A stretch of 64,000 nt of DNA from Desulfocarbo indianensis (GTDB lineage: Bacteria; Desulfobacterota; Desulfarculia; Desulfarculales; Desulfarculaceae), in contig LBMP01000002.1 of NCBI GenBank assembly GCA_001184205.1, positions 514,726 to 578,725 on the forward strand. The letters run 5' to 3'. Shown one piece after another: positions 62,846 to 64,000 of this stretch (its first letter is position 1; every line of letters begins with the position of its first letter). The notes beneath the pieces were generated by a model. The model did no database searches and was not told the DNA's origin. It saw only the letters and a list, made by a program, of their open reading frames with translations. Position numbers and translations under genes: made by a program.

Positions 62846-64000
62846 TTACCAGTTGGCCACGGCGTGGTTGATGGCCTGGGTCATTTGCTCCAGCTTTTCC
62901 TCGCCCCAGCCCAGCATGATCTGCCAGCTCAGGCAGCGGGCGAGCAGGGCGGCGGTTTGGGGCAGGGCTTCAGGGCCGTAGCTCAGGTCTCCCTCGGGCC
63001 GCTTGAAGGGCCAGCCGCTCTTGATCGCGCTGGAGCCGGCGTGCAGGTGTTCCCAGTGGGGATAGGCGTGCCAGGTGTTCTTGCCCCAGGGAATGGCGCC
63101 GGCTCCCTCTTGGGCCAGCATGCCGGCCAGGCGCTCGGTTTCCTCGGCGCCGGGCATGAACCAGGAGAGGAAGGTGGCCGAATCGCCGGCCGGGTCCAGG
63201 ATCTCCCGGAAGCTGACGCCGGGGATGCGGGCCAGGGCCTCCTTCAGGGCCGCCTTGTTGGCCTGCTGGGTCTTCACCATATCGGGCAGCTTCTTGAGCT
63301 GGGCCAGGCCCAGGGCCCCCTGCAATTCCATCATGCGGTAGTTGAAGCCGAGGAAGCGCCGGCCCTCGTTGCCGCGGCCCACGGGCTTGTGGTCGTGGCC
63401 GTGGTCGTGATACTCGCTGGCGTTCTGGTAGAGGCCCTGGTCGTCGGTGATGATCATGCCGCCCTCGCCGGTGGTGAGGGTCTTCACCGAATCAAAGGAA
63501 AAGGTGCCCGCCGCGCCGAAGGTGCCCAGGCCCTTGCCGCCCAGGAAGCCGCCCGCCGATTGGGCGGTGTCTTCCAGCACCGGGATGCCGCGCTTGTCGG
63601 CGATGGCCTTGATCTCCTTGATGCGGGCCTGGGCCCCCATCATGTGCACCGGGACGATGCAGCGGGTCTTGTCGGTGATCTTTTTCTCCAGATCGGCCGG
63701 GTCCATGCACAGGGTCCGGTCGATCTCGCAGAACACCGGGGTGCACCCGCACTCGAAGATCGTTTCCCAGGTGGCCACGAAGGTGAAGCCCTGGGTGATG
63801 ACTTCGTCGCCGGGGCCCACGCCCAGGGCGGCCAGCGCCACCTTCAGGGCCGCGGTTCCCGAACTCACCGCCAGGGCGTAGCGGGCCCCGGCGTAGGCGG
63901 CGAAGGCCTCCTCGAACTCGCGGACCCTGAAAGCGCCTTGGCGCTGGTCTTGAAATTCATAACGGAACAGCACCCCCCGGTCCATGACGTCCAGGACCGC
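62846..64000 (-). CDS. kdnA: DegT/DnrJ/StrS aminotransferase, KdnA-like (partial, 5' end beyond window)
   Basis: PLP-dependent sugar aminotransferase; 384 codons are visible and the frame stays open through base 64000 (codons for AVLDV precede the first in-window ATG). The PLP lysine is in TFSFDSVKTLTTGEGG. SSGTAALKVALAALGVGPGDEVI and VPVHMMGAQARIKEIKAIADK are conserved. HDHGHDH and IPGVSFREILDPAGDSA recall KdnA, which makes 8-amino-3,8-dideoxy-octulosonate from the C8 aldehyde. The resemblance is from memory of the Shewanella protein. The next gene is kdsB. The ATG at 63985 is internal: family members carry about 30 more residues at the N-terminus. A KdnB oxidase would be expected just outside the window. 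Confidence 0.85.
   Translation of the reverse strand, partial: AVLDVMDRGVLFRYEFQDQRQGAFRVREFEEAFAAYAGARYALAVSSGTAALKVALAALGVGPGDEVITQGFTFVATWETIFECGCTPVFCEIDRTLCMDPADLEKKITDKTRCIVPVHMMGAQARIKEIKAIADKRGIPVLEDTAQSAGGFLGGKGLGTFGAAGTFSFDSVKTLTTGEGGMIITDDQGLYQNASEYHDHGHDHKPVGRGNEGRRFLGFNYRMMELQGALGLAQLKKLPDMVKTQQANKAALKEALARIPGVSFREILDPAGDSATFLSWFMPGAEETERLAGMLAQEGAGAIPWGKNTWHAYPHWEHLHAGSSAIKSGWPFKRPEGDLSYGPEALPQTAALLARCLSWQIMLGWGEEKLEQMTQAINHAVANW

Overview
The window is GC-rich (roughly two thirds G+C by eye) and densely packed, and comes from a Gram-negative bacterium: it has lpxC, a CMP-Kdo-type synthetase, a LolA-like/ABC export operon ending in an outer-membrane barrel, and many Sec signal peptides. 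TRAP and TAXI-TRAP transporters, an octaheme HAO-like cytochrome with a NapC/NrfH partner, pyruvate phosphate dikinase, a PflA-type radical SAM enzyme, sigma-54 regulators and a pyruvoyl arginine decarboxylase suggest an anaerobic member of Desulfobacterota, perhaps Desulfarculales-like. That placement is inference. I see no rRNA, tRNA, CRISPR array, prophage or transposase.

Layout. 1-4 kb (+): TRAP large permease, CNNM/CBS protein, Lpd-like flavoenzyme. 4-8.5 kb (-): membrane TPR protein, ROK kinase, nucleotide-sugar dehydrogenase, SDR epimerase. 8.6-18.5 kb (-): Fe-S/FMN/FAD old-yellow-enzyme reductase, a parvulin-like/TPR/SPOR protein, two CxxCC proteins around a subtilase, a V4R-sensing sigma-54 activator, a caspase-like protease and arginine decarboxylase. 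Opposite this start agmatinase and a deoxyhypusine-synthase homologue (18.7-20.7 kb), which together make a short polyamine route. 20.7-23 kb (+): MerR regulator, mobA, lpxC. 22.9-23.5 kb is a repeat-rich intergenic block carrying the second copy of a 125-bp palindromic element also found at 4.0 kb. 23.5-27.9 kb: NtrY/NtrX and the GTPase EngB, whose promoter predicts a leaderless transcript. 28-34.2 kb (+): two LolA-fold-like secreted proteins, two FtsX-type permeases, a LolD-type ATPase and an outer-membrane barrel. 34.3-39.8 kb (-): aminotransferase, radical SAM activase, HAO/NapC cytochromes, ZIP transporter. 40-48.3 kb (+): alaC-hom-apgM-thioesterase, ppdK with a lysine-rich tail, fabH. 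48.5-51.7 kb (-): hybrid histidine kinase. 52.2-60.1 kb (+): CoA ligase, TAXI binding protein, DUF1850, fused TRAP permease, second CoA ligase, zinc alcohol dehydrogenase, read as a carboxylate uptake-and-activation operon. 60.2-62 kb (+): a YdjC/ChbG deacetylase and a small secreted protein behind a strong sigma-54 promoter. 62.1-64 kb (-): kdsB and a KdnA-like aminotransferase cut by the window edge, pointing to 8-amino-Kdo in the lipopolysaccharide core.

The items most worth following up are the LolA-like/ABC/barrel operon, the MITE-like palindromic repeat, the parvulin-TPR-SPOR fusion, the HAO/NapC pair, the polyamine locus with an overlapping caspase-like gene, the sigma-54 promoter with its structured leader, and the lysine tail on PPDK.
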